The position numbers and the translations under genes are program-made. The notes beneath the pieces were generated by a model, which saw only the letters and a program-made list of their open reading frames with translations, made no database searches and was not told where the DNA came from. Positions 45,463 to 55,299 of a stretch of 64,000 nucleotides of DNA are shown piece by piece (positions within the stretch are counted from its first letter, which is position 1; each line of letters begins with the position of its first letter). This DNA is from Nitrosomonadales bacterium (GTDB lineage Bacteria; Pseudomonadota; Gammaproteobacteria; Burkholderiales; Gallionellaceae): assembly GCA_023259055.1 (NCBI GenBank), contig JAHFQZ010000001.1, positions 434,001 through 498,000 on the forward strand, written 5' to 3'.

Positions 45463-45919
45463 TGGTGGCACTTCGGTTGATCAACCAAATCGAAAGCCTC
45501 ATGGGTAAAACCTTGGCAATATTTCAGGAGGCAGCCCCCTGAGAATTTAAGCTGGCCCAATTAGCTGCACCCATCTCTCCTCGTGCGGGAGGAACAGCTG
45601 GCTAAAGGGTTAGCATCGATTTCATTCTGCCTGTTTATATAATTTGCGCCAGCCCACTGATCAGATTATCCGCAGCCTGCGCAGGGATTCAACGTAAAAC
45701 CATGGGACGAGGCTAGCAAAAGCTTTAGTGGGCCGTCAAAAGTCTACGCCCCCTCTTCCCGGCTCCTTCTGATGAAACTGCTAGCCATTCGACAAAGACA
45801 CACAAAACTGCACCCAAGTCGCTGGTTATCCCGCAGTCATTAGAAGGGAGCAATCACCAGTTTGGGAAAGCATCAATTATCGCGTAAACTGTACGGTCGC
45901 CCCACTAGAGTTGGTATGC
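45463..45919. other. Gene-free stretch upstream of uvrA
   Basis: About 457 bases. It contains GGTTGATCAACC (45475-45486), a 12-bp palindrome just after the AI-2E gene, an imperfect hairpin CAGGAGG/CCCCCTG at about 45528-45544, and repeat copy C. The uvrA promoter should lie within the last 100 bases, but no clear -35/-10 pair or SOS box was recognised. Confidence 0.5.
45769..45845 (+). repeat. Hairpin-chain repeat, copy C
   Basis: CTGATGAAAC then CTAGCCATTCGACAAAG, the family core, is followed after about 35 bases by GTCGCTGGTTATCCCGCAGT, which resembles the CGCTGGTTAACGACAG block of copies A and B. It lies about 75 bases before uvrA. Confidence 0.6.
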
Positions 45920-48742
45920 ATGGAAGAGATACGGATACGCGGTGCTCGCACCCACAATTTAAAGAATATCAGCCTCGATCTGCCACGTCACAAGCTGGTA
46001 GTAATCACCGGCTTGTCGGGATCGGGTAAGTCCTCACTCGCCTTTGACACCTTGTATGCCGAGGGGCAGCGGCGCTATGTGGAATCGCTGTCCGCTTATG
46101 CGCGGCAGTTTTTGCAATTGATGGAAAAGCCCGATGTAGATTTGATCGAGGGCTTGTCACCCGCCATCGCGATCGAGCAGAAGGCCACTTCGCACAATCC
46201 GCGCTCCACGGTCGGCACGGTCACCGAAATCCACGATTACCTGCGCCTGCTGTTTGCGCGCGCAGGCGATCCGTATTGCCCACAGCATGATCTGGTGTTG
46301 CAGGCGCAGAGCGTCGGGCAGATGGTGGATCATGTGCTGCAACTGCCGGAAGACACGCGCATCATGATTCTTTCTCCGCTGGTGGTGGAACGCAAAGGCG
46401 AGCAACTGGATTTGTTCGACGAACTGCGCGCGCAAGGTTTTACAAAGCTGCGCGTCAACGGCAAGGTTTATGAAATGGACGCGTTGCCGACGTTGCAAAA
46501 AACCAAAAAGCATACCGTCGAGATTGTGGTTGATCGCCTGAAGGTCAATGCGGACGCCAAACAGCGGCTGGCTGAATCGTTCGAGACTGCGTTGCGCCAT
46601 GCCGATGGCCGCGCTGTAGCGATGGAGATGGACAGCGAAAAGGCGCATATGTTTTCCGCAAAATTCGCCTGCCCGATTTGCAACTACTCGCTGCCTGAAC
46701 TTGAGCCGCGTCTGTTTTCGTTCAACAACCCGATGGGCGCGTGCCCCAAATGCGACGGACTCGGCAACATCAGCTTTTTCGATCCCAAGCGTATTGTCGC
46801 TTTTCCGCAGTTGTCGTTAAGCTCCGGCGCGATCAAGGGCTGGGACAGGCGCAACCAGTTTTATCACCAGTTGCTCGCCAGCCTCGCGAAACATTACGGC
46901 TTCGATCTGGAGCAGTCTTTCGAGAGTCTGCCGGAAAAAATCCAGAACATCATCCTGTACGGCAGCGGCAAGGAAGAAATCCCGTTTAAATACTTAAACG
47001 AACGCGGCAAGCCAACGCTGAACGAACATGCCTTCGAGGGGATCGTCAATAATCTGGAACGTCGTTACAAGGAAACTGATTCGCCCACCGTACGTGAAGA
47101 GCTGGCGAAATATCTCAACACCTGCACCTGCCCTGATTGTAAAGGGACGCGTCTGCGCCTGGAAGCGCGCCATGTGCGTGTGTCGGACAAGAACATTTAC
47201 GAGATCAGCGCGATGCCCTTGAAGCAGACGCTGGCTTTCTTCCAGGGCCTGACGCTGCTAGGCCACAAACAGGCAATCGCGGAAAAAATCGTGCAGGAAA
47301 TTTCCAACCGCCTTTCCTTCCTGAATAACGTTGGGCTGGATTACTTGTCGCTGGAGCGCTCTGCAGAAACGCTGTCCGGAGGCGAATCCCAGCGCATTCG
47401 TCTTGCTTCGCAAATCGGCTCCGGCCTGACCGGCGTGATGTATGTGCTGGACGAGCCTTCCATCGGCCTGCATCAGCGCGACAACGACCGCCTGCTGCAA
47501 ACACTCAAAAAGCTGCGCGATATGGGTAACAGCGTGATAGTAGTCGAACACGACGAGGAGGCGATTCGCGCCGCCGATCATGTGGTGGACATGGGGCCGG
47601 GCGCTGGCGAACACGGCGGGCTAGTGGTGGCGCAAGGCACGCCGGATGAAATCTGTGCAAGCAAGCATTCGCTCACCGGCGATTATTTGACCGGCCGCCG
47701 CAGCATCGCCATGCCGAAAAAACATCGGGCGCCGGATGCTGAACGCATGATGCATATCGTCGGAGCGAGCGGCAACAACCTGAAAGGCATCACGCTGAAC
47801 CTGCCGGTCGGTCTGATGGTGTGCGTCACCGGGGTATCAGGTTCCGGCAAGTCCACGCTGATCAATGACACGCTGTATCCCGCCGTGGCGCAGCATCTGT
47901 ACGGCAGTAATACCGAACCAGCTCCCTATGCCGAAATTAGCGGCCTTGAATTTTTTGACAAGGTGATCAACGTCGACCAGTCGCCCATCGGACGCACACC
48001 GCGCTCCAATCCCGCCACTTACACTGGCCTGTTTACGCCGATCCGGGAGCTGTTCGCCGGCGTGCCGACAGCGCGCGAACGCGGCTACGGGCCTGGGCGA
48101 TTCTCATTCAACGTCAAGGGCGGGCGCTGCGAATCCTGCCAGGGCGACGGCGTCATCAAGGTCGAGATGCACTTCCTGCCGGACGTGTATGTGCCGTGCG
48201 ATGTGTGCCACAGCCAGCGCTACAACCGCGAGACGCTGGAGATCCAGTACAAGGGCAAGAACGTTCACCAGATTTTACTGATGACCGTGGAGCAGGCGCA
48301 TGAGTTTTTCAAGCCCGTGCCGATCATCGCGCGCAAACTGCAAACCCTGCTCGATGTCGGCTTGGGCTACATCACGTTGGGGCAATCCGCTACCACGTTG
48401 TCCGGCGGCGAAGCGCAGCGCGTGAAACTGTCGCTGGAGCTGTCCAAGCGCGATACTGGACGCACGCTGTATATCCTCGACGAACCCACCACCGGCCTGC
48501 ACTTCCACGACATCGCCCTGCTGCTGAAAGTCATCCACAAGCTTCGCGACCAAGGCAACACCGTGGTAGTGATCGAACACAACCTCGATGTCATCAAAAC
48601 TGCCGACTGGATAATCGACCTCGGTCCCGAAGGCGGCGACGGCGGGGGACTCATCATCGCCGAAGGCTCACCCAGAGATATAGCCGCCAACCCGGATAGT
48701 GCAACCGGAACATATTTGAAACATGCGCTGGAAAAACATTAG
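45920..48742 (+). CDS. uvrA: Excinuclease ABC subunit A
   Basis: DNA-damage recognition ATPase of nucleotide excision repair. The 940-residue product equals the E. coli length when started at the ATG at 45920; a TTG nine bases earlier would add three residues. Two ABC ATPase modules are visible: Walker [13 protein letters not shown] and [12 protein letters not shown], and signature [12 protein letters not shown] and [11 protein letters not shown]. Two zinc modules are CPIC...CPKC (about 250-280) and CESCQGDG...CDVC (about 735-765). It stands alone on the plus strand. Confidence 0.98.
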   Translation: MEEIRIRGARTHNLKNISLDLPRHKLVVITGLSGSGKSSLAFDTLYAEGQRRYVESLSAYARQFLQLMEKPDVDLIEGLSPAIAIEQKATSHNPRSTVGTVTEIHDYLRLLFARAGDPYCPQHDLVLQAQSVGQMVDHVLQLPEDTRIMILSPLVVERKGEQLDLFDELRAQGFTKLRVNGKVYEMDALPTLQKTKKHTVEIVVDRLKVNADAKQRLAESFETALRHADGRAVAMEMDSEKAHMFSAKFACPICNYSLPELEPRLFSFNNPMGACPKCDGLGNISFFDPKRIVAFPQLSLSSGAIKGWDRRNQFYHQLLASLAKHYGFDLEQSFESLPEKIQNIILYGSGKEEIPFKYLNERGKPTLNEHAFEGIVNNLERRYKETDSPTVREELAKYLNTCTCPDCKGTRLRLEARHVRVSDKNIYEISAMPLKQTLAFFQGLTLLGHKQAIAEKIVQEISNRLSFLNNVGLDYLSLERSAETLSGGESQRIRLASQIGSGLTGVMYVLDEPSIGLHQRDNDRLLQTLKKLRDMGNSVIVVEHDEEAIRAADHVVDMGPGAGEHGGLVVAQGTPDEICASKHSLTGDYLTGRRSIAMPKKHRAPDAERMMHIVGASGNNLKGITLNLPVGLMVCVTGVSGSGKSTLINDTLYPAVAQHLYGSNTEPAPYAEISGLEFFDKVINVDQSPIGRTPRSNPATYTGLFTPIRELFAGVPTARERGYGPGRFSFNVKGGRCESCQGDGVIKVEMHFLPDVYVPCDVCHSQRYNRETLEIQYKGKNVHQILLMTVEQAHEFFKPVPIIARKLQTLLDVGLGYITLGQSATTLSGGEAQRVKLSLELSKRDTGRTLYILDEPTTGLHFHDIALLLKVIHKLRDQGNTVVVIEHNLDVIKTADWIIDLGPEGGDGGGLIIAEGSPRDIAANPDSATGTYLKHALEKH

Positions 48743-49059
48743 AACCCATTAATTTTGCGCGTTGTCAGCAACTTTTTTGGCGTTATACATTGACTTGATT
48801 GGTATAGATTGCCGAACCGTCGGATGACTGGTAGCCTTATCAGCAGTTGCATCAGGCAGGAATATTGGTTTGCTGGTTTTTCGAGATGCTCATTTGACGA
48901 ACCACGTTTGAATACCTCCTCTGCAGCCGTATATTCAGTAGACCCTGTACTACATTGCCCGTGCTATATTGTTCAAGCTGTTTGACGTTTTTCGATGAGC
49001 TTCTAAACGGCATCCCGCAGGTTTTTCATTGCTATTTTTATTCCAAGGAGAAAACAATC
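48743..49059. other. Gene-free stretch between uvrA and the small periplasmic protein gene
   Basis: About 317 bases. It contains repeat copy F at 48816-48843. No terminator with a T run was seen after uvrA. The promoter for the next gene is not obvious. Confidence 0.5.
48816..48843 (-). repeat. Hairpin-chain repeat core, copy F
   Basis: Minus-strand CTGATAAGGC then ACCAGTCATCCGACGGT matches the family core at most positions. It is the weakest of the six copies. Confidence 0.45.
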
Positions 49060-49401
49060 ATGCGTACACTTAAATCACTGGCTTTATTGCTTGCTTTGGG
49101 CTGTTATGTTCCGCTTGTGCTTGCCGATGATGCTGCCGTCAAAATTTCTTCACCAGCCGATGGCGCCAAGCTGAGCAAGGCTGCACAAACCAAAATCAGC
49201 TATGAGGTAACGCCCGGATCGAAAGGCGACCATACGCACCTTTATGTGGATGGCAAGGAGGTAGATGTGTTGCGCCAGCTAAAAGGCACCCACACTCTTG
49301 ATGCGCTTGCACTGGGCAAGCACGATATTTGTATCAAGATAGTGAGCAAAGGTCATACCCCTATTGGCGTGCAGCAATGCATAAAGGTCAGCGTAGAATA
49401 A
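49060..49401 (+). CDS. Small exported protein of unknown function
   Basis: A 113-residue exported protein. The signal peptide RTLKSLALLLALGCYVPLVLA is cut before DDAAVKISSP. The mature part (about 92 residues) looks like a small beta-sandwich: KISSPADGAKLSKAAQTKIS, HTHLYVDGKEVDVLRQLKG, then DICIKIVSKGHTPIGVQQCI, with two cysteines that could form a disulfide. The SPADGA opening and H-T-H pattern recall Ig-like DUF4399-type domains, but I cannot name the family. AAGGAG lies before the ATG. The next gene begins four bases after its stop. Confidence 0.75.
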   Translation: MRTLKSLALLLALGCYVPLVLADDAAVKISSPADGAKLSKAAQTKISYEVTPGSKGDHTHLYVDGKEVDVLRQLKGTHTLDALALGKHDICIKIVSKGHTPIGVQQCIKVSVE

Positions 49402-49405
49402 CTGC

Positions 49406-49822
49406 GTGGTTGACCTTCAAAACCTGGGATATTCCATCGTTCAGGTGGCGCATAATTTCGGAGCCGCTGCTGTTGTGGGCGGCGCCACATTTATGTTGTA
49501 CATGGCTCCGCAGCCCGCCCCGCTACAGCGAAATTTTGCCTGGCTGGTCGGGTTCGGGTGGGGCACGCAGGCTTTGAGCGGGATGGCTTTTGGGGCGATC
49601 AGTCACTATTACTACGGAACCTTTCCGGATATTCATGGCATTGCCATCCCCGCTATGATTGTTAAAATGCTGTGCGCTGTTTCCGGGCTGGCCATGGTTG
49701 CCTTGTACCTGCGCTATGCCGAAGGATGGGCAGACAGGCAACGCCACATCGCATGGCAAATTCTGTTTGCGCTGGGTGCCACAGCACTGACTGCCGCCGC
49801 CTTCTTGCGCTGGTTCTCTTAA
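49406..49822 (+). CDS. Small four-TM membrane protein
   Basis: A 138-residue protein with four hydrophobic segments (about 15-33, 44-62, 78-98, 113-135). No recognised domain is seen. His16 (QVAHNFG) and His66/His76 (SHYYYG, DIHGIA) lie near helix ends and could bind a cofactor such as haem, but this is speculation. It starts with GTG four bases after the previous gene, so it shares a transcript and possibly a function with the small exported protein. Confidence 0.68.
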   Translation: MVDLQNLGYSIVQVAHNFGAAAVVGGATFMLYMAPQPAPLQRNFAWLVGFGWGTQALSGMAFGAISHYYYGTFPDIHGIAIPAMIVKMLCAVSGLAMVALYLRYAEGWADRQRHIAWQILFALGATALTAAAFLRWFS

Positions 49823-49959
49823 GGGACCACTGATCAAGCACTCCTTGAGCTACACCACAGTCAAAATCGTGATGTTCGCAACAAGCTCGCGTAAGTAGCA
49901 GGGTAGCAATAAGCAAAGCGACGCAATATCTACAATCCATATTAAGGCGCGCATCGCGT

Positions 49960-50376
49960 TTGATTTTGAAAATATCCAGTCACATTTCTATCCCCGATAC
50001 CGAGATCGAATTGCATGCGATTCGCGCACAGGGCGCAGGCGGGCAGAACGTCAACAAAGTCTCGACCGCTATTCATCTGCGCTTTGACATCAATGCATCG
50101 TCGTTGCCGGATGACTACAAGGAGAAGCTCAGGCAGCTTGCTGACAGGCGTATCTCCAGTGACCACGTGATCATCATCAAGGCGCAGCGCTATCGTAGCC
50201 AGGAGAAAAACCGCGAAGATGCGTTGGCCCGGCTTCAGGCTTTAATTAAAAGCGCGGGCATCACGGCCAAAAAACGCACCGCGACGAAACCGACCAGAAG
50301 CTCAATGAAGAAAAGGCTGGAGAGCAAAACCAAACACGGGGTTCTGAAGACGTTAAGGGGCAAGGTTGATGAGTAG
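49960..50376 (+). CDS. arfB: Alternative ribosome-rescue factor ArfB (YaeJ)
   Basis: Codon-independent peptidyl-tRNA hydrolase that frees ribosomes stalled at mRNA ends. The 138-residue protein has a release-factor-like domain with the GGQ motif at 27-29 ([16 protein letters not shown]) and lacks stop-codon-reading domains. A long basic C-terminal tail ([20 protein letters not shown]) enters the empty mRNA channel. It probably starts with TTG at 49960 after an AAGG site, since no ATG is placed suitably. Confidence 0.9.
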   Translation: MILKISSHISIPDTEIELHAIRAQGAGGQNVNKVSTAIHLRFDINASSLPDDYKEKLRQLADRRISSDHVIIIKAQRYRSQEKNREDALARLQALIKSAGITAKKRTATKPTRSSMKKRLESKTKHGVLKTLRGKVDE

Positions 50377-50446
50377 CCCCTCATCCGCAAATTACCCCAC
50401 GCCTGGGTATGAAGGGTAGTAACCTCTCACCGCAACTACGCACGCT

Positions 50447-51811
50447 CTACCGTATCCACACCGTCTTCGCATTCACGAATTCACGTATCCCCAGCTTTGA
50501 AAGCTCGCGCCCGTAGCCGGAGGCTTTGACGCCGCCGAACGGCAAGCGAGGATCGGATTTGACCATACCGTTGATGAAAGTACAGCCAGCCTGAATGTGC
50601 GCAGCCAGATGCTCGGCGCGCGCCACGTCTTTGCTCCAGATCGATGAGCCGAGGCCGAATCTGGTTTCGTTTGCGATGCGCAACGCATCCGCTTCGCTCG
50701 CGGCGCGGATTATGATCGCGACCGGACCGAATAGCTCTTCGTGGTATGCGCAGGCTTTGTCGGTTACATGATCCAAGATCGATGGCTGGTAGAAAAATCC
50801 TTCACGCTCGACCGGCTTGCAACCCGTCACTGCAACTGCGCCACGGGCGATGGAATCGGTGACTTGGCGATGCAACGTTTCGCGCAGATCAAGCCGCGCC
50901 ATCGGACCGATTTGCGTGGTTTCGGCCATCGGGTCGCCGAGCCTGAGCGCTTCAACTTTAGTTTTTAATTCACGCTCGAATTCGTCCGCGATCTGTGGCA
51001 CGACGATAAAGCGTTTGGCGGCGATGCACGATTGCCCGCAATTAAGAAAGCGCGAGACCACCGCCATATCGACGGCCAATTTTAGATCGGCGTCCTGCAG
51101 CACGATGAACGGGTCTGATCCGCCAAGTTCCAGCACACATTTCTTCAGGTTCTGGCCTGCACATGCAGCCACTTTTCGACCGGCTGCTTCCGATCCAGTG
51201 AGCGTGACAGCATGCACATGCGTACTTGCGATAGCCAAGGGGGCCTGGTCTACTTCAATCATCAGGGTGGTAAACAGCCCTTCCGGCAATCCGCTTTCGC
51301 GGAACATGGCTTCGATTGCAAGCGCGCACTGTGGAACATTCGGCGCATGTTTCAGCACCAGCGCATTGCCCGCCATCAGAGTTGGGGCGGCGGCACGGAA
51401 CACCTGCCAGAACGGAAAATTCCAAGGCATGATAGCAAGTACTACGCCGAGAGGGTAATGCGTGACATAGCTTTTACCAGCATCCGATTCCACCGCCTCG
51501 GCGCGCAAAAAATTCTCCGCATTTTGTGCATAAAAATCGCAGACACCTGCGCACTTTTCGACTTCGGCGCATGCTTCGCGCAGCAGTTTGCCCATTTCCA
51601 TCGTAATGAGGGACGCATATCGTTCACGCTGTGCGCGCAACTGAATCGCCACGTCACGAAGCACTTTTGCGCGCGCGACGAAAGATGTCTGCGCCCATGC
51701 ATGCTGCGAGCTGTGGGCATTTTCCAGAGCTTGTTCCAGACGACGGTCATCCCAACTGGAGTGGATCTGAATCAATTGATTGGTGGCCGGGTTGAGGCTC
51801 GCGTGTGGCAT
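50447..51811 (-). CDS. NAD(P)-dependent aldehyde dehydrogenase (succinate-semialdehyde type)
   Basis: A 454-residue aldehyde dehydrogenase. The catalytic cysteine is in NCGQSCIAAKRF (Cys262), the general base Glu is in VLELGGSDPF (Glu228), and MPWNFPFWQ is the oxyanion Asn region. The short form with an LNPATNQ opening fits the succinate-semialdehyde dehydrogenase group (GabD/Sad-like), which feeds succinate to the citric acid cycle, but the substrate is not certain. The frame reaches 51889, but AAAGGA lies eight bases before the ATG at 51811. It stands alone, next to the alpha-operon terminator. Confidence 0.88.
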   Translation of the reverse strand: MPHASLNPATNQLIQIHSSWDDRRLEQALENAHSSQHAWAQTSFVARAKVLRDVAIQLRAQRERYASLITMEMGKLLREACAEVEKCAGVCDFYAQNAENFLRAEAVESDAGKSYVTHYPLGVVLAIMPWNFPFWQVFRAAAPTLMAGNALVLKHAPNVPQCALAIEAMFRESGLPEGLFTTLMIEVDQAPLAIASTHVHAVTLTGSEAAGRKVAACAGQNLKKCVLELGGSDPFIVLQDADLKLAVDMAVVSRFLNCGQSCIAAKRFIVVPQIADEFERELKTKVEALRLGDPMAETTQIGPMARLDLRETLHRQVTDSIARGAVAVTGCKPVEREGFFYQPSILDHVTDKACAYHEELFGPVAIIIRAASEADALRIANETRFGLGSSIWSKDVARAEHLAAHIQAGCTFINGMVKSDPRLPFGGVKASGYGRELSKLGIREFVNAKTVWIR

Positions 51812-51912
51812 AGCAGACATCCTTTTGGCTAGATCAGCAAGGCAAAGTATGCCTTGATATTGCAAGCATGAGTGTACTTGATTGCGCACCTTCCATGATC
51901 AGCCGAAAATGC

Positions 51913-51938
51913 AAAAAGCCGGACGAATCCGGCTTTTT
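51913..51938 (-). terminator. Rho-independent terminator of the ribosomal alpha operon
   Basis: AAAAAGCCGGA and TCCGGCTTTTT form an 11-bp stem around CGAA. The A-run/T-run ends allow termination in both directions. It is 27 bases downstream of the rplQ stop and ends the ribosomal protein cluster. Confidence 0.93.
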
Positions 51939-51964
51939 GTTTATCTTTGATACATTTCAGCAGG

Positions 51965-52351
51965 TTACTCTACATCAACCGCTGTAGCTTCTGCGGGACG
52001 ATCCATCAGCTCAATCAGCGCCATTGGGGCGTTGTCGCCCTGACGGAATCCGAACTTGAGGATGCGCAGGTAACCGCCGTTGCGTGCTGCGTAGCGCGGG
52101 CCGAGTTCGTCGAACAGCTTGGTAACCATTTCACGATCACGTAACCGGGCAAATGCCAGACGGCGGTTTGCCAAGCTCGGTGTCTTGCCCAGCGTCAGGA
52201 TAGGCTCTGCAACACGGCGCAGTTCCTTTGCCTTGGGCAGGGTAGTCTTGATAAGCTCATGGCGCAACAGCGACACGGTCATGTTGCGGAACATAGCCAG
52301 ACGGTGGCTGCTGGTGCGGTTGAGTTTTCTTAATCCTAAACGGTGACGCAT
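51965..52351 (-). CDS. rplQ: 50S ribosomal protein L17
   Basis: L17 lies near the nascent-peptide exit of the large subunit. The 128-residue protein begins [21 protein letters not shown] and carries [18 protein letters not shown], both diagnostic. It is the last gene of the alpha operon (rpsM-rpsK-rpsD-rpoA-rplQ). The terminator follows. Gap to rpoA is 82 bases. Confidence 0.98.
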   Translation of the reverse strand: MRHRLGLRKLNRTSSHRLAMFRNMTVSLLRHELIKTTLPKAKELRRVAEPILTLGKTPSLANRRLAFARLRDREMVTKLFDELGPRYAARNGGYLRILKFGFRQGDNAPMALIELMDRPAEATAVDVE

Positions 52352-52433
52352 GATTTGCCTCTCTTACTTCTTATATTCTTGAACTTCTATTATGCGCTGC
52401 TAAAAGCATTGCTTCCTGTACCGTTGCGCTTTG

Positions 52434-53405
52434 TTAAGCGGTGGTAGTGACAGGCCAGTTTTCCAGCTTCATTCCCAGTGACAAATTGTGCTCAGCGAGA
52501 ACCTGCTTGATTTCGTTCAACGACTTGCGACCCAGATTTGGAGTGCGCAGCAGGTCGTTTTCGGTGTACTGAATCAGGTCGCCAATGTAGTGAATGCTTT
52601 GTGCCTTGAGGCAATTGGATGAACGCGGCGTCAGTTCCAGATCATCCACCGGACGCAACAGGATCGGATCGACCTTGGGTGTTTGAACCTTCTCTACAAC
52701 AGGCTCGGTTCCCTCAAGCGCTGCGAACACCGAGAATTGATCCACTAATATACGCGCTGCATTGCGAATCGCTTGTTCAGGATCAACCGCTCCATTGGTT
52801 TCAATGTGCAGCACCAGCTTATCTAAATCCGTGCGCTGTTCGACGCGCGCGCTCTCAACTGCATAGCTCACACGGCTGACAGGGCTAAATGATGCATCCA
52901 GTGCGATATGACCGATCGCGCGAGTTTCGTTCGGGGCAATTCTCGAAATCGCCGACACATAACCGCGGCCTTGTTCTACCTTGATCTGCATATCCAACTT
53001 GCCGCCAGCAGTCAAATGCGCGATCACATGATCAGGATTTACCACCTCGACATCTGCATTGCCGCTGATATCAGCCGCAGTCACAACACCTTGGCCCGCC
53101 TTTTTAAGGGTTAACACCACTTCCGGAGTGTTATGCAAACGCAGCACAACACCCTTGAGGTTCAGCAAAATATCCACGACATCTTCCTGAACGCCATCAA
53201 TGGTCGCATACTCATGCAGCACGCCGGCAATTTTTACCTCAGTCGGTGCAGCGCCGGGCATGGACGACAACAGGATGCGGCGCAATGCATTGCCCAATGT
53301 GTGGCCGTAACCTCGCTCGAAAGGCTCCATCACCACCTTGGCTTGGGTGTCGGAAATTTTTTGCACGTCAATGATGCGTGGTTTCAGAAATTCATTCTTT
53401 GGCAT
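52434..53405 (-). CDS. rpoA: RNA polymerase alpha subunit
   Basis: Assembly platform of RNA polymerase and contact point for activators. The 323-residue protein has an N-terminal dimerisation domain ([20 protein letters not shown] near residue 30-50) and a C-terminal domain (about 245-323; [18 protein letters not shown]) that binds UP elements. It lies 17 bases after rpsD. Confidence 0.98.
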   Translation of the reverse strand: MPKNEFLKPRIIDVQKISDTQAKVVMEPFERGYGHTLGNALRRILLSSMPGAAPTEVKIAGVLHEYATIDGVQEDVVDILLNLKGVVLRLHNTPEVVLTLKKAGQGVVTAADISGNADVEVVNPDHVIAHLTAGGKLDMQIKVEQGRGYVSAISRIAPNETRAIGHIALDASFSPVSRVSYAVESARVEQRTDLDKLVLHIETNGAVDPEQAIRNAARILVDQFSVFAALEGTEPVVEKVQTPKVDPILLRPVDDLELTPRSSNCLKAQSIHYIGDLIQYTENDLLRTPNLGRKSLNEIKQVLAEHNLSLGMKLENWPVTTTA

Positions 53406-53422
53406 ACGCTACTCCGCGTGGA

Positions 53423-54052
53423 TTACTTGGAATACAACTCAACAACAAGATGCTCGTTGATGGTTGCAGGAAGTTCGGCACGTTGTGGCTTGGCTTTATA
53501 TGTTCCCTTGAACGCTTTGGTGTCCATCTCGATCCATTCCGGGAAACCGCGCTGCTCAGCCGCAGCCAGCGCAGCTTTGATACGCAATTGCGCTTTGGAT
53601 TTTTCGGCCACTTCAACCACGTCACCGGGGCGCACTTGATAAGAAGGAATATTCACACGCTTGCCGTTCACCAGCAAACCGTTATGGCGCACCACTTGAC
53701 GCGCTTCCGCACGCGACACGCCAAAACCCATGCGGTAGGAAACATTGTCCAGCCGCGATTCCAGAATCTGCAGCAAGCTCTCGCCGGTAATACCGCGCTG
53801 ACTTTCCGCCTGTTTGTAAGTCAGACGGAATTGCCTTTCGAGCACACCATAAATACGGCGTACTTTTTGCTTTTCACGCAACTGACCGCCGTACTCGGAC
53901 AAACGAGTATTTTTCTTTTGGCCGTGTTGGCCGGGCGGATAGGCTCTGCGCTCAACAGCACACTTGTCGGTAAAACATTTCTCGCCCTTCAGAAACAGCT
54001 TTTCGCCTTCGCGGCGGCACTGACGGCACTTTGCATCAAGATTTCTAGCCAA
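53423..54052 (-). CDS. rpsD: 30S ribosomal protein S4
   Basis: Primary 16S rRNA-binding assembly protein, and in E. coli the translational repressor of the alpha operon. The 209-residue protein begins [22 protein letters not shown] with a zinc-type cysteine cluster (Cys9, Cys12 and Cys26, Cys31 positions) and holds the S4 RNA-binding domain ([12 protein letters not shown]...[13 protein letters not shown]). Confidence 0.98.
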   Translation of the reverse strand: MARNLDAKCRQCRREGEKLFLKGEKCFTDKCAVERRAYPPGQHGQKKNTRLSEYGGQLREKQKVRRIYGVLERQFRLTYKQAESQRGITGESLLQILESRLDNVSYRMGFGVSRAEARQVVRHNGLLVNGKRVNIPSYQVRPGDVVEVAEKSKAQLRIKAALAAAEQRGFPEWIEMDTKAFKGTYKAKPQRAELPATINEHLVVELYSK

Positions 54053-54069
54053 AATCGACTCCCAAAAAA

Positions 54070-54459
54070 TTAGATACGACGCTTTTTAGGCGGGCGGCAG
54101 CCGTTGTGCGGTACCGGTGTTATATCGGAAATACTGGTGATCTTAAAACCAGCCGCGTTCAATGCGCGCACTGCGGATTCGCGACCGGGGCCGGGTCCTT
54201 TGATGCGCACTTCAATATTCTTGACACCACATTCGACGGCAGACTTACCGACCGTTTCAGCCGCAACCTGCGCAGCGAATGGAGTGCTCTTGCGCGAACC
54301 CTTAAAGCCATTCGCTCCACTGGTAGACCATGCCAGAGTGTTACCCTGACGGTCAGTAATAGTAACGATAGTATTGTTAAAAGATGCGTGAACGTGCGCG
54401 ATGCCCTCAGCTACATTCTTCTTAACTTTCTTGCGCACTTTCGTGCTTGGCTTAACCAT
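54070..54459 (-). CDS. rpsK: 30S ribosomal protein S11
   Basis: Platform protein of the small subunit. The 129-residue sequence shows [21 protein letters not shown] and ends with the invariant [18 protein letters not shown] segment. It is encoded 17 bases upstream of rpsD and 29 bases after rpsM. Confidence 0.98.
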   Translation of the reverse strand: MVKPSTKVRKKVKKNVAEGIAHVHASFNNTIVTITDRQGNTLAWSTSGANGFKGSRKSTPFAAQVAAETVGKSAVECGVKNIEVRIKGPGPGRESAVRALNAAGFKITSISDITPVPHNGCRPPKKRRI

Positions 54460-54488
54460 ATCTGATCCTCTAAGGCGTTATAGCAAAC

Positions 54489-54854
54489 TTACTTCTTGGC
54501 TCCGGCAATCGCCTTGCGCGGTCCCTTGCGGGTACGAGCGTTGGTGCGAGTGCGCTGGCCTCGGCATGGCAAACCGCGACGATGGCGCACACCGCGATAG
54601 CAACCCAAGTCCATCAGGCGCTTGATGCTCATGGTCACTTCACGCCGCAGGTCACCCTCAACCGAAACTTTGGCAACTTGTTCGCGCAGTTTTTCTACTT
54701 CCGCGTCGGTCAAATCTTTCATTTTGGTGGCTGCATTCACTCCCGCCGCAGCACAAATATGTTGCGAGCGTGTTCGTCCGATCCCGTAGATTGCAGTCAA
54801 TGCGATCACAGCGTGTTGATGGTTTGGGATATTGACCCCTGCTATACGTGCCAT
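54489..54854 (-). CDS. rpsM: 30S ribosomal protein S13
   Basis: Head protein that contacts P-site tRNA and the B1 bridge. The 121-residue sequence starts [25 protein letters not shown] and ends in a basic [11 protein letters not shown] tail; [18 protein letters not shown] is the usual late motif. First gene of the alpha operon; rpmJ and infA lie upstream. Confidence 0.98.
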   Translation of the reverse strand: MARIAGVNIPNHQHAVIALTAIYGIGRTRSQHICAAAGVNAATKMKDLTDAEVEKLREQVAKVSVEGDLRREVTMSIKRLMDLGCYRGVRHRRGLPCRGQRTRTNARTRKGPRKAIAGAKK

Positions 54855-54943
54855 GCAGCTATCCTATCTTTTAAAAATAAAATTATAACACTCAAAGCCA
54901 GTCCTTCTCAATCAGGCACTTGGCTCAATTACTCTTGACTCAA

Positions 54944-55057
54944 TTAACCCTGGCGTTGCTTATGGCGTGGCTCCGTGCAAATTACGCGCACCACGCGTTT
55001 GCGAATAACAATTTTGCAATTACGGCAGATCTTTTTTACTGATGCTTGGACTCTCAT
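54944..55057 (-). CDS. rpmJ: 50S ribosomal protein L36
   Basis: A 37-residue protein that begins [17 protein letters not shown] and ends HKQRQG. It is of the zinc-ribbon type: Cys11, Cys14, Cys27 and His32 are all kept. It lies 23 bases after infA and 89 bases upstream of rpsM. Confidence 0.96.
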   Translation of the reverse strand: MRVQASVKKICRNCKIVIRKRVVRVICTEPRHKQRQG

Positions 55058-55080
55058 TTTTCTTCTCCTTACTAGCTCAA

Positions 55081-55299
55081 CTATTTGGCGCGGAACACAA
55101 TGCGCGCCTTGCTCAAATCATATGGTGTCAACTCAACGTTCACCTTGTCGCCAGGAAGAATACGAATATAGTGCATTCGCATTTTTCCAGAAATATGTCC
55201 CAATACCACATGACCGTTTTCCAGCTTGATGCGGAACGTCGCATTTGGCAACGACTCCTCTACCTCGCCCTGCATCTGAATCACGTCTTCTTTGGACAT
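55081..55299 (-). CDS. infA: Translation initiation factor IF-1
   Basis: A 72-residue OB-fold factor that blocks the ribosomal A site during initiation. It starts [21 protein letters not shown] and holds the [18 protein letters not shown] core. Its start codon overlaps the secY stop by one base (TAATG), and rpmJ follows. Confidence 0.97.
   Translation of the reverse strand: MSKEDVIQMQGEVEESLPNATFRIKLENGHVVLGHISGKMRMHYIRILPGDKVNVELTPYDLSKARIVFRAK

Noticed and set aside
45880-45900. CTGTACGGT near uvrA as an SOS (LexA) box or a third csbD box
   Set aside because: The second half of a LexA palindrome (ACAG at the right distance) is missing, and only nine bases match the csbD box.
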